The notes beneath the pieces are model-generated. The model made no database searches, had not been told where the DNA came from, and saw nothing but the letters and a program-made list of their open reading frames with translations. Positions 7,318 to 16,546 of a DNA stretch of 64,000 bases are shown piece after piece (position 1 is the first letter of the stretch; the number at the start of each line of letters is the position of its first letter). The translations under genes were made by a program, and so were the position numbers. The stretch comes from BQWY01 sp046351095 (lineage in GTDB: Bacteria > Nitrospirota > Nitrospiria > Nitrospirales > Nitrospiraceae), in the NCBI GenBank assembly GCA_046351095.1, contig JAXLZC010000001.1, positions 2,914,001 through 2,978,000 of the forward strand. The letters are read 5' to 3'.

Positions 7318-8163
7318 CTAGAGATAATCGTCGATGCTGAGGAATTCGCCGGATGCCTGCTCGAGACACTCGGCTAACGCTTTGTCATTCAGACCGACCA
7401 TCTCCCAGGCCGGTTGCGAGAGGACGGGCACCATGTCGTCGCCGGGGTTACCGCAACCCATTGCCTTCACGATGACGTCGGCCACATGCACGATGGCCGT
7501 CTGTTGCGCTGCGTCGCGCGCCAACGTCGGATAGTGGTGATACAGAATCGGTTCGCGCAACGACGTCGGCAAATGCCAGGCCTGGGCCAACGCGCCGCCC
7601 ACATCCGCGTGGGAAAGGCTCAGCACGGCTTGTTCGACCTCCAGGATCGTGGGGTCCTTGTCCTTCAACTTGGCGGCACCTTGTGTGAGTTTCGCCGCCG
7701 TGTCCGGCCACTTCACGCAGAGAACGACCTTGCCGATGTCGTGCATCAACCCGGCGACAAACAATTCTTCTGGATTGCGCAGGTGCGCGCGGGTCGCCAA
7801 GATGTGCGAGGTCATGGCCACGCCGAGCGAGTGCCGCCACAGGTGCGTCATGCCCGCGTCCTTCATCATGTCGAACGCGCTGGCGCAGAGCGTAAGGCCC
7901 TTCACGACGTTCAAGCCGAGCACGACGACGGCGTGTGCGACGGAGGCGATGCGCGCGGGGAAGCCGTACAACGGCGAATTGGCCAGGCGGAGCACTTTCG
8001 CCGACAACACCTGATCCTTTTCGATCAAACTGCCGATGTCTTCCGCCGAGACGTTTTCGCGGCCGATGGTGGCGGCGAGTTTTTGGACGATGTGCGGCAA
8101 GGTCGGCAGGTCGCCGAGCTGTTCGATCCGGCTGCGTACTTCGTCGTGCGTCAGCGCGCTCAT
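7318..8163 (-). CDS. HDOD domain protein
   Basis: A 281-residue protein. The HDOD domain begins LGDLPTLPHIVQKLAATIG and continues through IEKDQVLSAKVLRLANSPLY. It contains a His-Asp pair in AGLMHDIGKVV near residue 128. HDOD proteins are usually signalling adaptors without proven hydrolase activity. Its ATG overlaps the stop of the upstream 110-residue gene (8160-8163), indicating translational coupling, and the GGDEF gene follows. The set is probably a small signalling operon. Confidence 0.9.
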   Translation of the reverse strand: MSALTHDEVRSRIEQLGDLPTLPHIVQKLAATIGRENVSAEDIGSLIEKDQVLSAKVLRLANSPLYGFPARIASVAHAVVVLGLNVVKGLTLCASAFDMMKDAGMTHLWRHSLGVAMTSHILATRAHLRNPEELFVAGLMHDIGKVVLCVKWPDTAAKLTQGAAKLKDKDPTILEVEQAVLSLSHADVGGALAQAWHLPTSLREPILYHHYPTLARDAAQQTAIVHVADVIVKAMGCGNPGDDMVPVLSQPAWEMVGLNDKALAECLEQASGEFLSIDDYL

Positions 8164-8492
8164 TTTCCGGCTCCTCCCGCGGGAGGCGCGGCCGAATAGG
8201 TGTGGCGGATATGGGCGAGGCAGACCTTGTGGATACGCTGTTGCGTGGCGTCGTTGATGACGCGACGGAAACGTTTCGCCAAGTCGGCTTCGAGTTCGGC
8301 CAGCGACTTTTCGCCCGGGCCGGACCCGTCGCTCACGACGTAGAGGGCGGCCACGCCCATGCGGCTGAGCCGTTCGATGGTCGGGGTGTCGAGCACGGCT
8401 CCCGCGGGCATGATCGGCAAGCCGCTGGGATTCGTCACGGGTTTGGCCAAAACCATCTCGGGCTGGGCGTCCTCGATCGGTACACGTTTCAT
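8160..8492 (-). CDS. Small protein coupled to HDOD protein
   Basis: A 110-residue soluble protein starting MKRVPIEDAQPEMVLAKPV and containing IMPAGAVLDTPTIERLSRMG. This sequence is like the short N-terminal segment placed before HD-GYP domains in many c-di-GMP phosphodiesterases. Here it stands alone, as a separate gene whose stop overlaps the start of the HDOD gene. It may pair with the HDOD protein. The C-terminus, TYSAAPPAGGAGK, is low-complexity. Confidence 0.6.
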   Translation of the reverse strand: MKRVPIEDAQPEMVLAKPVTNPSGLPIMPAGAVLDTPTIERLSRMGVAALYVVSDGSGPGEKSLAELEADLAKRFRRVINDATQQRIHKVCLAHIRHTYSAAPPAGGAGK

Positions 8493-8734
8493 GCGGCGTC
8501 TCGTCCTGGGGAATCGTGAGCCGCGGCGGGCGCGGGGACGGAGCGCGTCGGGGGCTGCCTCGGGCAGGACGCCGACGGTCCGCTCACTGTGTTATCGGTG
8601 CGCATCGAGATCTTCTAAAGCGACGGTGTCCGTGCCTGTCCCACCGATGCGCTCGGCGGGATTTCTGCGGACGACCCTCGCTTCTTGGTAGAGTAGCCGA
8701 TCTAGCCAGACCCGCAACGGAATTCGTCATTCGA

Positions 8735-10033
8735 ATGAGCACACCGTCCGACCCTTCCCTGTCACCGAGTGAGCCTCCGCCCATGCATGGGGGCGCCGAC
8801 GCACAACGGCTGCAGCCGGCCGTGTGGTTTGTGCTCGTCACGATCGCGCTCGACATGTTGTCGTTCGGCATCATCATCCCGGTTCTGCCGAAGCTGGTCG
8901 AAGGCTTTATGGACGGCGATACGGCGCTGGCCGCCGAGTGGTACGGCATCTTGGGAACGGCCTGGGCGGTGATGCAGTTTCTCTGCTCGCCGATCCAAGG
9001 CGCGTTGTCCGACCGATTCGGGCGCCGCCCGATCATCCTCTGGTCCAGCGCGATTCTGTCTGTGGATTTTGTGTTGATGGCGCTCGCCCCGTCGGTCTTG
9101 TGGTTGCTGGTCGGACGCGCGATCGGCGGCATGGCTGCGTCGAGTTTCAGTACCGGCGGCGCCTATATCGCCGACGTGACGCCGCCGGAGCAGCGGGCGG
9201 GCGCGTTCGGCAAAATGGGGGCGGCGTTTGGGTTTGGATTCGTGATGGGACCGGCGATCGGCGGCCTGCTCGGCGCCGTCGATCCACGCTGGCCGTTCTG
9301 GGGTGCGGCCTTGATGGGACTCGTGAGTACGGCGTACGGGTTGTTTATCCTGCCGGAGTCGCTGCCGCCGTCACGCCGTGCGCCGTTTTCTTGGCACCGC
9401 GCCCACCCGCTGGGCGCTTTGCGGTTGCTGCGTGCGTACCGGTCGCTGTTCGGATTGGCCGGCGTCGGATTTCTGATGAATCTGGCGCATGTGGTCTTGC
9501 CCAGCACCGCAGTGCTGTATCTCGGGTATCGGTACGGCTGGGGGCCCTCGGCCGTCGGCGCGACGATGGCGGCGGTCGGCATCTCGGTCATGATCGTCCA
9601 GGGGTTGTTGGTTCGGCGCGTCACGGCACGGCTGGGCGAGCGGCGGACGTTGTTGGTGGGACTCTTCTGCGGTGTGCTCGGACTCAGTATCTATGGTGGT
9701 GCGCCGACGCCGTCGATCTATGTCCTCGGTATTCCCGTGATGGCCTTCTGGGGATTGGCCGGTCCGGCCTTGCAGGCACTGATGACGCGTCGCGTATCGG
9801 GGCAGGAGCAGGGACAGTTGCAAGGCGCGGTGGCGAGCCTCGGCGGCGTCGCCGGCTTGATCGGGCCGACACTGTTTACGCAAACCTTTGCACTGTTTAT
9901 CGGCGCTGGGGCGGCCTGGCATCAGCCAGGCGCGCCGTTTTTGCTGGCTGCGGCGATGCTGGCGGCGGCCGCCGCGCTCGCCTGGCATACGACGCGGCCG
10001 ATATCGACGCAGATGGATGACCCACGTTCATGA
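8735..10033 (+). CDS. MFS drug-efflux-type transporter (TetA-like)
   Basis: A 432-residue inner-membrane transporter with 12 predicted helices. ATG 8735 is the first start that leaves a short polar N-tail before the first helix (FVLVTIALDMLSFGIIIPVL). The cytoplasmic motif A of the family, GALSDRFGRRP, is at residues 89-99. RAIGGMAASSF and FGFGFVMGPAIGGLLG also fit the TCR/Tet branch of drug:H+ antiporters. The substrate is unknown, and resistance should not be assumed. Its stop overlaps the start of the methyltransferase gene, an unusual pairing. Confidence 0.88.
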   Translation: MSTPSDPSLSPSEPPPMHGGADAQRLQPAVWFVLVTIALDMLSFGIIIPVLPKLVEGFMDGDTALAAEWYGILGTAWAVMQFLCSPIQGALSDRFGRRPIILWSSAILSVDFVLMALAPSVLWLLVGRAIGGMAASSFSTGGAYIADVTPPEQRAGAFGKMGAAFGFGFVMGPAIGGLLGAVDPRWPFWGAALMGLVSTAYGLFILPESLPPSRRAPFSWHRAHPLGALRLLRAYRSLFGLAGVGFLMNLAHVVLPSTAVLYLGYRYGWGPSAVGATMAAVGISVMIVQGLLVRRVTARLGERRTLLVGLFCGVLGLSIYGGAPTPSIYVLGIPVMAFWGLAGPALQALMTRRVSGQEQGQLQGAVASLGGVAGLIGPTLFTQTFALFIGAGAAWHQPGAPFLLAAAMLAAAAALAWHTTRPISTQMDDPRS

Positions 10034-10839
10034 GCGGCGCGTCGACACGATGGGCGTTGCCCACGCACGATCCCTGGTCGACGCCGTTTGCCGAGACGCT
10101 ACTCAGCAAACTCGATCTCCGTCCCGGTCTGACTATTCTCGATGTCGCCAGTGGACATGGTATTCCAGCGTTCTATGTGGCCGAGCAAGTCGGTCCGTCC
10201 GGTCGCGTGGTGGCGGTGGATCTGAGCGCCGGACAAGTGGCGAGGGCACATGCGATTCAAGGCGCCTCGTTACCCTGGTTGGACTTTGTCTGTGCCGATG
10301 TGCGTGCGCTCCCGTCCCGACTCGGCGAACAGGATCGCGGCGAGCCGTTCGATCGGATTACAGGGAACCTGTCGGTCATGTTTTTTCGTCCGGATCGGTT
10401 CGCAACCATTCGAAGCCTTCTCGACAGGTTGAAGCCGGGCGGACAACTCTGCTTGACGTTTCCGTCCTACGGGACATTCCAATCGATCTGGGATCGTGTG
10501 GATCGTGAACTGCTCACGCGGGGCCATGTCGTCGAGCGCGAACGATTCCAGGCCTACCTCGCTGAGCGTCCGAGTGCGGACGATGCGACAGCCTGGCTGA
10601 CGCAGTTGGGTTGCGAACGAATCTGCGTCGAAGAACATCCGCTTGAAGTAGAGAGCGGCGTCGGTGCGGCCTTCCTCTGGCATTCGTTGTTGCGCGGTGG
10701 ATTTCTCGACGACGTGTACGAGTGTTTCGAGGATCAAAAACAAGCCGAGGCGCTCATGCAATCTGTGGCGGACGATGTGGCGACCTTCCGTCCCATCGTC
10801 GCGCTGCGCTGTGTTATGTCCGGCTGGACTCCGCAATAA
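10030..10839 (+). CDS. Class I SAM-dependent methyltransferase
   Basis: A 269-residue protein with motif I LTILDVASGHGIPAFYVAEQ (about residues 34-53) and an acidic end of strand 2, VVAVDLSAGQVARA. Post-motif GNLSVMFFRPDRF and LKPGGQLCLTFPS complete the UbiE-like Rossmann fold. The substrate cannot be predicted. The ATG overlaps the MFS stop by four bases (ATGA), so the transporter and methyltransferase are translated together. The methyltransferase might modify the compound that is exported. Confidence 0.87.
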   Translation: MSGASTRWALPTHDPWSTPFAETLLSKLDLRPGLTILDVASGHGIPAFYVAEQVGPSGRVVAVDLSAGQVARAHAIQGASLPWLDFVCADVRALPSRLGEQDRGEPFDRITGNLSVMFFRPDRFATIRSLLDRLKPGGQLCLTFPSYGTFQSIWDRVDRELLTRGHVVERERFQAYLAERPSADDATAWLTQLGCERICVEEHPLEVESGVGAAFLWHSLLRGGFLDDVYECFEDQKQAEALMQSVADDVATFRPIVALRCVMSGWTPQ

Positions 10840-11029
10840 TATTCCGTCGTATCCTGTCTTCAACAAGTCAGACAGACTCACTACGGGCGATCGCTATCGG
10901 GAATGTACGTGGAGGCGTATACCCGGACGGATCGCCCCGATCGACTCACGCGACACGGTTACTCCTTGTGATCGCTACTCGCCGATCTCGCTGATATACT
11001 GCCGACACTGGACGTGATCGATGCCAGTG

Positions 11030-11049
11030 CGTAGGCATATGTGCCTACG
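11030..11049 (+). promoter_or_regulatory. Hairpin directly before the zwf ribosome site
   Basis: CGTAGGCA and TGCCTACG form an 8-bp stem around TATG, ending three bases before AGGAGG (11052-11057) and the GTG start of zwf. A TATACT hexamer at 10995-11000 could be a -10 box, although no good -35 is visible. The hairpin could influence translation start or mRNA stability. It is a weak inference from one site. Confidence 0.35.
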
Positions 11050-11063
11050 TCAGGAGGATTCCG

Positions 11064-12512
11064 GTGGATCGGCATGCGTTTGTCATTCTCGGGGCGACGG
11101 GCGATCTGATGCGTCGGAAGCTGCTGCCGGCGCTCTACAACCTGCGCCGCGACGGTGTGCTGGCGCCGGATCAGATGGCCATCGTCGGATCGGCCTTGCC
11201 CGAGATGGAAGAAGCGGCGTTTCGCGCCTGGGCCTGCGACGGATTACTGAAGGGCGGTTTCACCGACGAGATCGCGGTTCGCGACTGGTGCGAACAGACG
11301 ATCGGCTATCAGACGCTCGGCGAGGGCCGCCCGGAGGACTACGCGCGATTGGCCGCGTACCTGCGTCGAGTCGAGCGTGAGCGTGGATTGCCGGAAAACC
11401 GTGTGTTTTATCTCGCGCTGCCGCCGCAGACTGTGCCTACGGCGATCCAGCAACTCGACGCGGTCGGCCTCCTGAAGGGAGACGGGTGGGTGCGGGTTGT
11501 GTTCGAGAAGCCGTTCGGGCATGACCTGGCGTCGGCCAGGACGTTGAACGACGGGCTCCATCAATATCTGCACGAGTCGCAGATTTATCGCATCGACCAC
11601 TACCTCGGCAAAGAGACGGTGCAGAATCTCCTGGCGTTTCGTTTCGCCAATCCCATCTTCGAGTCGCTCTGGAATCGGAATTGTGTCGAGCATGTGCAGA
11701 TCACTGTTGCGGAAGATTTGGGCATCGAACATCGCGGCGCGTACTACCAGCAGGCGGGTGCCTTGCGCGACATGGTGCAGAATCACCTGACGCAGTTACT
11801 GTCCGTCGTCGCGATGGAAGTGCCCTTTTCGTTCGAGGCGCGCGCGGTGCAAAGCGAGAAGCTGAAAGTCTTGCATTCGGTCGCGCCGATCGAACCCGAG
11901 AACGTGGTCTTCGGCCAGTACACCGGCTGGAACCTAGCCGGCGAATGGATCAAAGGGTATCGTGAAGAAGCGAACGTACCCGCCACGTCGAATACGGAAA
12001 CCTATGTGGCGGTCAAGTTAGATATTTTGAATTGGCGCTGGAAAGGTGTGCCGTTTTATCTCCGGACGGGAAAACGGATGCCGCGCAAATTTACGCAAGT
12101 CGCCGTGACGTTCCGCGAAGCGCCGACCCATGTGTTTCGTTCGCTGGAGCCGGGTAGTATCGGGCGCAACAAGTTGCTGATCACCTTGCAGCCGAGCGAA
12201 GGGTTTTCGCTGGCCTTCTCGTTGAAGAGCCCCGGCCGGTCGTTTCAGATGAGCGACCATTCGTTGCAGTTCGACTATGGAGAGGCGTTCGGTGAGTTGC
12301 CGGATGCGTACCACACGTTGTTGCGGGACGTGATGATCGGCGATCAGACGTTATTCGTCAGCAGCGAATTTACCGAGGCGGCCTGGAGCCTCTACGCGCC
12401 GCTGTTGGAGCAACGGCGGCCGATCTGTCCGTACACGGCATCGACGTGGGGGCCGAAAGAGGCGGACGACTTGATCGCTCGATTCGGGCATCAGTGGCAA
12501 CTGGGCTGGTAA
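11064..12512 (+). CDS. zwf: Glucose-6-phosphate 1-dehydrogenase
   Basis: A 482-residue cytosolic enzyme that oxidises glucose-6-phosphate to 6-phosphogluconolactone with NAD(P)+, the first step of the oxidative pentose phosphate pathway. The start is GTG 11064, with AGGAGG (11052-11057) six bases upstream. The nucleotide-binding GATGDLMRRKLLPALYNL is at residues 10-27, and the catalytic signature RIDHYLGKE is at about residues 176-184. The C-terminus ends in the usual WGPKEADDLI. No pgl, gnd or opcA gene is adjacent. Confidence 0.96.
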   Translation: MDRHAFVILGATGDLMRRKLLPALYNLRRDGVLAPDQMAIVGSALPEMEEAAFRAWACDGLLKGGFTDEIAVRDWCEQTIGYQTLGEGRPEDYARLAAYLRRVERERGLPENRVFYLALPPQTVPTAIQQLDAVGLLKGDGWVRVVFEKPFGHDLASARTLNDGLHQYLHESQIYRIDHYLGKETVQNLLAFRFANPIFESLWNRNCVEHVQITVAEDLGIEHRGAYYQQAGALRDMVQNHLTQLLSVVAMEVPFSFEARAVQSEKLKVLHSVAPIEPENVVFGQYTGWNLAGEWIKGYREEANVPATSNTETYVAVKLDILNWRWKGVPFYLRTGKRMPRKFTQVAVTFREAPTHVFRSLEPGSIGRNKLLITLQPSEGFSLAFSLKSPGRSFQMSDHSLQFDYGEAFGELPDAYHTLLRDVMIGDQTLFVSSEFTEAAWSLYAPLLEQRRPICPYTASTWGPKEADDLIARFGHQWQLGW

Positions 12513-12532
12513 GCGGCGAGCGGGGAGGAGCC

Positions 12533-13120
12533 ATGCGCATGACGATGAGATGTGTTCGGAGTCTGGTGGTAGTGGGTCTTTCCTGTTGGATGCTCAACGG
12601 CCTGTCTTCGACCGCACAGGCAGTCGTGCGGGTGTTGCCGGACGCGCCGCTCAGTATCGATGCGGTCTCCAAGCCGGGTGGGGAGCGGGCGACCGCCGAT
12701 CCGTTAGTGCGCGAAGTCTTAGACGCGTTCGAGCGAGCGGAGTCCGGCGTGCAACAACAGGATCTGGAGGCGCTGATGCAGCTTTATGCGCCGGCGTTCA
12801 ACTACCATGGTCTGCATATAACGGACGTGCGGCGGATCTGGACGGAGATGTTCGAGCACTACCGTGCGATGAGTTCGACCCATTTATTTTCGAACATCGT
12901 GATCGTGCGTGAGGGGAATCAACTACGGGCGGAAGTAACCTGCACCGGCGGACTGTACGGCGCGGATCGGAAGACCGGCAGCAAGATTACGTTGGATAGT
13001 TGGTTCGAAGAGGTGCACTACCTAGTGAAAGATGGGTCGTGCTGGCGTTTGATGGGCAATCGCGGTGACGCGCCGAGTTTTACGCCGGCATCGTCGGCGC
13101 CGCACCATCCGCTGTTCTGA
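12533..13120 (+). CDS. Secreted NTF2/SnoaL-like protein
   Basis: A 195-residue protein starting at ATG 12533, with GGGGAGGAG just upstream. A signal peptide (residues 1-28, ending STAQA) is followed by an NTF2-like domain: LDAFERAESGVQQQDLEALM then LYAPAFNYHG. It ends with a strand pair containing WFEEVHYLVKDGSCWRLMGN. Such domains are found in SnoaL-type enzymes and in purely binding proteins, and no catalytic residues can be assigned. It is 20 bases after zwf, probably in the same transcript. Its end overlaps the convergent membrane protein gene by 41 bases. Confidence 0.75.
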   Translation: MRMTMRCVRSLVVVGLSCWMLNGLSSTAQAVVRVLPDAPLSIDAVSKPGGERATADPLVREVLDAFERAESGVQQQDLEALMQLYAPAFNYHGLHITDVRRIWTEMFEHYRAMSSTHLFSNIVIVREGNQLRAEVTCTGGLYGADRKTGSKITLDSWFEEVHYLVKDGSCWRLMGNRGDAPSFTPASSAPHHPLF

Positions 13121-13988
13121 TGTGTGACGTGAAAACGCGGCGTTCGAATTGCGCGGCCTTGCGGTAGGACCCGTCTTTGTTTGTATGCTCGGATTCGGGC
13201 GGGTGTTGCGTGGCCGAAGAGGTGATGATCAAAGTGCCCCAGCGATCCTGAAGGTGCCGCACAAGTGTGTGGAAGAACAGCGTCAGGCCGCTCATCTCCA
13301 AACATTCCTCGATCAACACCATCACAAAGTACTTCGGTGTGGATTCCGAGCCCGTGATAAATTCTTCCTGCGCTTCCAACATCTCCATCCCGACCGCGCC
13401 CCCGACATACAGCAGCCCCGCTACGACCATCATCCATCGGATGGTGTTGGGGAGGCGCCACAAGAACCCCACAAAACTTATGCCGACCACCCCTGCAACG
13501 GTGATCATCGGCAGGAGCGATCCGTCATGAGCAATCATCGCCGTCGACGCGCGATGTTCCAGGTGTCGCCCGAGCGCTTCGTGCAGGCTGGCGGCTTCGT
13601 CGAGCGACAGCAGCAGGAACCCGGCAGCCAACACCAACCAATGAAACCGATAGGGTTCCGCCGCACGGATCGCTACGGCCGAGACCAAGCCAAGCAGACC
13701 TGCGCAGAGTAGCAGCATGCTGGTCGCAAACCAGGTGGGAATATTGTTTTCTCTCCCGAGGTCGATCTGAAGAAGCAATCCCGCAATCTCTTCGCCCTTC
13801 AGCTGCGGCCAGAGCACAAAGAGTGCGTGAGCGGCCGTCAAGAGCAGCGTGCCGCACACCAGCCCAATTTGGATGATCCGCAAGAGGAGAGTGAGATCGA
13901 CGGTTGGTGGCGCCAACGGCACGTATTGGGTTGTGGGCATCGGCTGCCCAGTGGATCGTTGAAGCATCGTGACCTGACCTCGAGGCAT
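13080..13988 (-). CDS. Multi-pass membrane protein of unknown function
   Basis: Up to 302 residues. The start could be ATG 13988 or, better, ATG 13967, which has GAGGTCAGG upstream. Six to seven hydrophobic helices are visible, including IQIGLVCGTLLLTAAHALFV, LVLAAGFLLLSLDEAASLHE and TVAGVVGISFVGFL. The DEAASLHEALG segment at a membrane end and EMLEAQEEF near residue 205 place acidic residues at the membrane face. The last 60 residues are polar. I do not recognise the family. It converges on the NTF2-like gene with a 41-base overlap. Confidence 0.65.
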   Translation of the reverse strand: MPRGQVTMLQRSTGQPMPTTQYVPLAPPTVDLTLLLRIIQIGLVCGTLLLTAAHALFVLWPQLKGEEIAGLLLQIDLGRENNIPTWFATSMLLLCAGLLGLVSAVAIRAAEPYRFHWLVLAAGFLLLSLDEAASLHEALGRHLEHRASTAMIAHDGSLLPMITVAGVVGISFVGFLWRLPNTIRWMMVVAGLLYVGGAVGMEMLEAQEEFITGSESTPKYFVMVLIEECLEMSGLTLFFHTLVRHLQDRWGTLIITSSATQHPPESEHTNKDGSYRKAAQFERRVFTSHIRTADGAAPTMPA

Positions 13989-14186
13989 GGGTAAACCGTG
14001 AAGTAAGTATAGCAGCCGAGTAACAGCCTTCTGCCTGCCCAGGATTTCCCTACAGGATGAACATCATCAGCGCCTATCGGGGCGTGCGGACGGGAGCTTG
14101 CCGTGCTTGACCTCGCGGGACTTGCACGCGTAGGGTCGCCGGCGGTCAAACTGGTGGGGTGCGTACAATGGAGGCTAAGAGCGCGT

Positions 14187-15026
14187 ATGCCGGTGACAAC
14201 CTATAATGGTGTGACGATTCCCGATTTTATGTACGGGACGGCCTGGAAAAAAGAGGCGACTGCCGGCCTTGTCGTGCAGGCCGTGACGGTAGGATTCCGC
14301 GCCATCGATACCGCCAATCAATTGGTCCATTACGACGAAGCCTTGGTTGGCGCTGCTTTGCAGGCGCTCACGCAGGACGGCGTGACGCGGGATGCGCTGT
14401 TTTTGCAGACGAAGTTCACGCCGGTGGACGGGCAAGATCATCGATTACCGTATGACCCAAGGGCCGATGTGGCCACGCAGGTGCGGCAATCGTTCGAGAG
14501 TTCCTGCGCGCATCTCCATACGACGACGCTGGATTCCTACGTGCTGCATGGTCCGTACGGTCGTCGCGGCTTGACTACGGACGATTGGTCCGTGTGGCGC
14601 ACGATGGAGGCGCTCTATCGCGAGGGGCGCACGAGAATGATCGGCGTGAGCAACGTATCGGCCGAGCAACTAGCACTGTTCTGCGCGCAGGCCGAGGTGA
14701 AGCCGATGGTCGTGCAGAATCGCTGTTACGCCGCGTTCGGTTGGGATCGCTCCGTTCGGACGATCTGCAAGGAGCAGGGGGTGGTCTATCAGGGCTTTTC
14801 GTTGCTGACGGCCAATCGCGAGGTGTTTGTCGATCCGACGGTACGGGAGATGGCGCGCCGCTACGGGGTCGGCCTCGCGCAACTGGTGTTTCGATTCGCC
14901 ATGCAGGTGGGCATGCTGCCGCTCACCGGTACAACCAATCCGCAGCATATGGAGGACGATCTGGCCTGTACGTCGATCACGTTGACGGACGAAGACGTAC
15001 AGTATCTCGACCGGATCGCTGAGTAG
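14187..15026 (+). CDS. Aldo/keto reductase family protein
   Basis: A 279-residue TIM-barrel oxidoreductase. ATG 14187 (MPVTTYNGVTIP) has GGAGG 12 bases upstream; a longer frame from 14103 has poor sequence. Family marks are GFRAIDTANQLVHYDEALVG (the DTA-Y region with catalytic Asp and Tyr) and LDSYVLHGPYG with the His of the tetrad. KTKFTPV-like FLQTKFTPVDG provides the Lys, and RTRMIGVSNVSAEQL follows. The NAD(P)H end VGMLPLTGTTNPQHM is near residue 250. The substrate is unknown. Confidence 0.88.
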   Translation: MPVTTYNGVTIPDFMYGTAWKKEATAGLVVQAVTVGFRAIDTANQLVHYDEALVGAALQALTQDGVTRDALFLQTKFTPVDGQDHRLPYDPRADVATQVRQSFESSCAHLHTTTLDSYVLHGPYGRRGLTTDDWSVWRTMEALYREGRTRMIGVSNVSAEQLALFCAQAEVKPMVVQNRCYAAFGWDRSVRTICKEQGVVYQGFSLLTANREVFVDPTVREMARRYGVGLAQLVFRFAMQVGMLPLTGTTNPQHMEDDLACTSITLTDEDVQYLDRIAE

Positions 15027-15028
15027 TC

Positions 15029-16546
15029 TTATTGCTGGAGTTCCGCTTCCAGCCAATCGATCGTCGTCCCTGTTGCGGTGCCTTCCAGCTCGACGAGTCG
15101 GCCAGGCTGGGCCTGTGCGGCGAACGCCGCACGGCCGATCACACGATCGTCCGGCCCTCGGAACATGCCGTCGAGCAGCGGGCTGGTGTCGAGCTCGCTC
15201 CCGAGAATGGTCAGGATGGGTGATGCTGTGGGCGAGAGCCGGACGGTGCCGATCGGCCCCTGCATCATGACTGTGCGGCTGTCTGTTTGCCGAGAAATTT
15301 CTCCCGCTATCGCGATGGTCCCCGACGATTCGCCGCGGATCACGACATAGTCGCCGACGCGCAAGTCGCCAAGGCGTGTCGGGGCGCCGAGGCCTTTTAG
15401 GCCGGTTGCGGCAGACACCTGCACGGTGGTGTTCGGGAGGCCGACGAGGCGGACGGTGCCGGAGACGCCGTCGTCGGTCGCGATCGCGTCGATGCGCGCT
15501 TCCAGCTTGACATGGTCGCTGAATTCGATGCGTTGTGCACGAATCGCCGTGCCCTCCACGGTGCCGCTGACTTCGAGGCGCAGCCCTTCGCCGAGATCGC
15601 GTGCCGTGCCACCTTCGAACGTGGTTGTCTCGTCGAAAGTTACCTGATAGGCGCCGATGGAAAAACTCGTCGGCGAGAGGATCCTGCCGACGAAACCTTC
15701 GATTTCTGCGCGTGTCTTCGTCTGGACGCCCAAGACATCCGGTTCGAGGCGCAGGGTGTCGAACCGACCGACGGGATCTGCGGCGGTCGGCGCGTGGTAT
15801 GTCCCGCCGACGGCGCGAACGAGGAGATTGTCCCACGCGGTCGTTCCGGTCGCGCCGTTCCGTGCTGGTGACGGATTCAGCAGGGGCATCCGCGATACGT
15901 CGGCCCGGTCATAGGCGATGAGTAACGCGCCGATCCGTAGCGTTTGTGCGACGGGATCGACCTGCGTGACATGACCCAAGACTTCGAACTCCGGTCGGTC
16001 CTGTTGGCGATCGATGCGTGTGGCGATCACGCGGCCGTCGTCGCCGACGAAGCCGCTGATTTCAAGGATGTCGTGTCCTGTCTCTAAGAGATGGAAATCA
16101 CCTTGAGGAATACTGACGTCGAGGAATGTGTCGTCCGTCACGACGATGGATTGTCCCATCACCGTGAGGAGGCGGCCGTTTGTGTCGAGCGCCTGGAGTG
16201 GGCCCTCTACCGTGTCGGCGTAGGTCACTCGCTGCGCGGTGCGTCGGACGATACGGCCTGTGGCCACTTCTTGCTCCAGTAGGGCGTCGACCCGCACGAT
16301 CATACCGAGCCGGAGATCCTGTGCACGCGCCGATTCGTTCCGGTCGACGACAAAGCTCGCACCTGTCGTGTCGTATTCCACACCGGACACGAACACGCTG
16401 CCGAAACCGGTAACGGGGCCGGAGCTGACGCTCGCCACGATGCCCGTGCCGCCGATGCCGCCGCCTTCTTGCGCGCCTGGGCCGCAGGAGGCGCAGGTCG
16501 CCAGCAGTGCGCAGAGCATCGTCCATCGTGCGGTGCGGTGTGTCAT
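15029..16546 (-). CDS. DUF5666 repeat lipoprotein
   Basis: A 505-residue protein. The N-terminus has a signal peptide with possible lipobox TCAS-Cys (about residue 21), followed by Gly-rich GGGIGGTGIVASVSSGPVTG. At least four DUF5666-type beta units follow, each near 70-90 residues and carrying motifs such as VEGPLQALD, FEVLGHVTQVDPVAQTLRIG, IEGFVGRILSPTSFSIGAY and LEARIDAIATDDG. The units resemble OB-like folds, and the function is not known. The start overlaps the end of the DUF6502 gene by four bases, so the two are translated together. Confidence 0.85.
   Translation of the reverse strand: MTHRTARWTMLCALLATCASCGPGAQEGGGIGGTGIVASVSSGPVTGFGSVFVSGVEYDTTGASFVVDRNESARAQDLRLGMIVRVDALLEQEVATGRIVRRTAQRVTYADTVEGPLQALDTNGRLLTVMGQSIVVTDDTFLDVSIPQGDFHLLETGHDILEISGFVGDDGRVIATRIDRQQDRPEFEVLGHVTQVDPVAQTLRIGALLIAYDRADVSRMPLLNPSPARNGATGTTAWDNLLVRAVGGTYHAPTAADPVGRFDTLRLEPDVLGVQTKTRAEIEGFVGRILSPTSFSIGAYQVTFDETTTFEGGTARDLGEGLRLEVSGTVEGTAIRAQRIEFSDHVKLEARIDAIATDDGVSGTVRLVGLPNTTVQVSAATGLKGLGAPTRLGDLRVGDYVVIRGESSGTIAIAGEISRQTDSRTVMMQGPIGTVRLSPTASPILTILGSELDTSPLLDGMFRGPDDRVIGRAAFAAQAQPGRLVELEGTATGTTIDWLEAELQQ

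Noticed and set aside
8735..10033. Tetracycline resistance gene
   Set aside because: The protein is TetA-like in fold, but general MFS motifs do not prove the substrate, so no resistance symbol is given.
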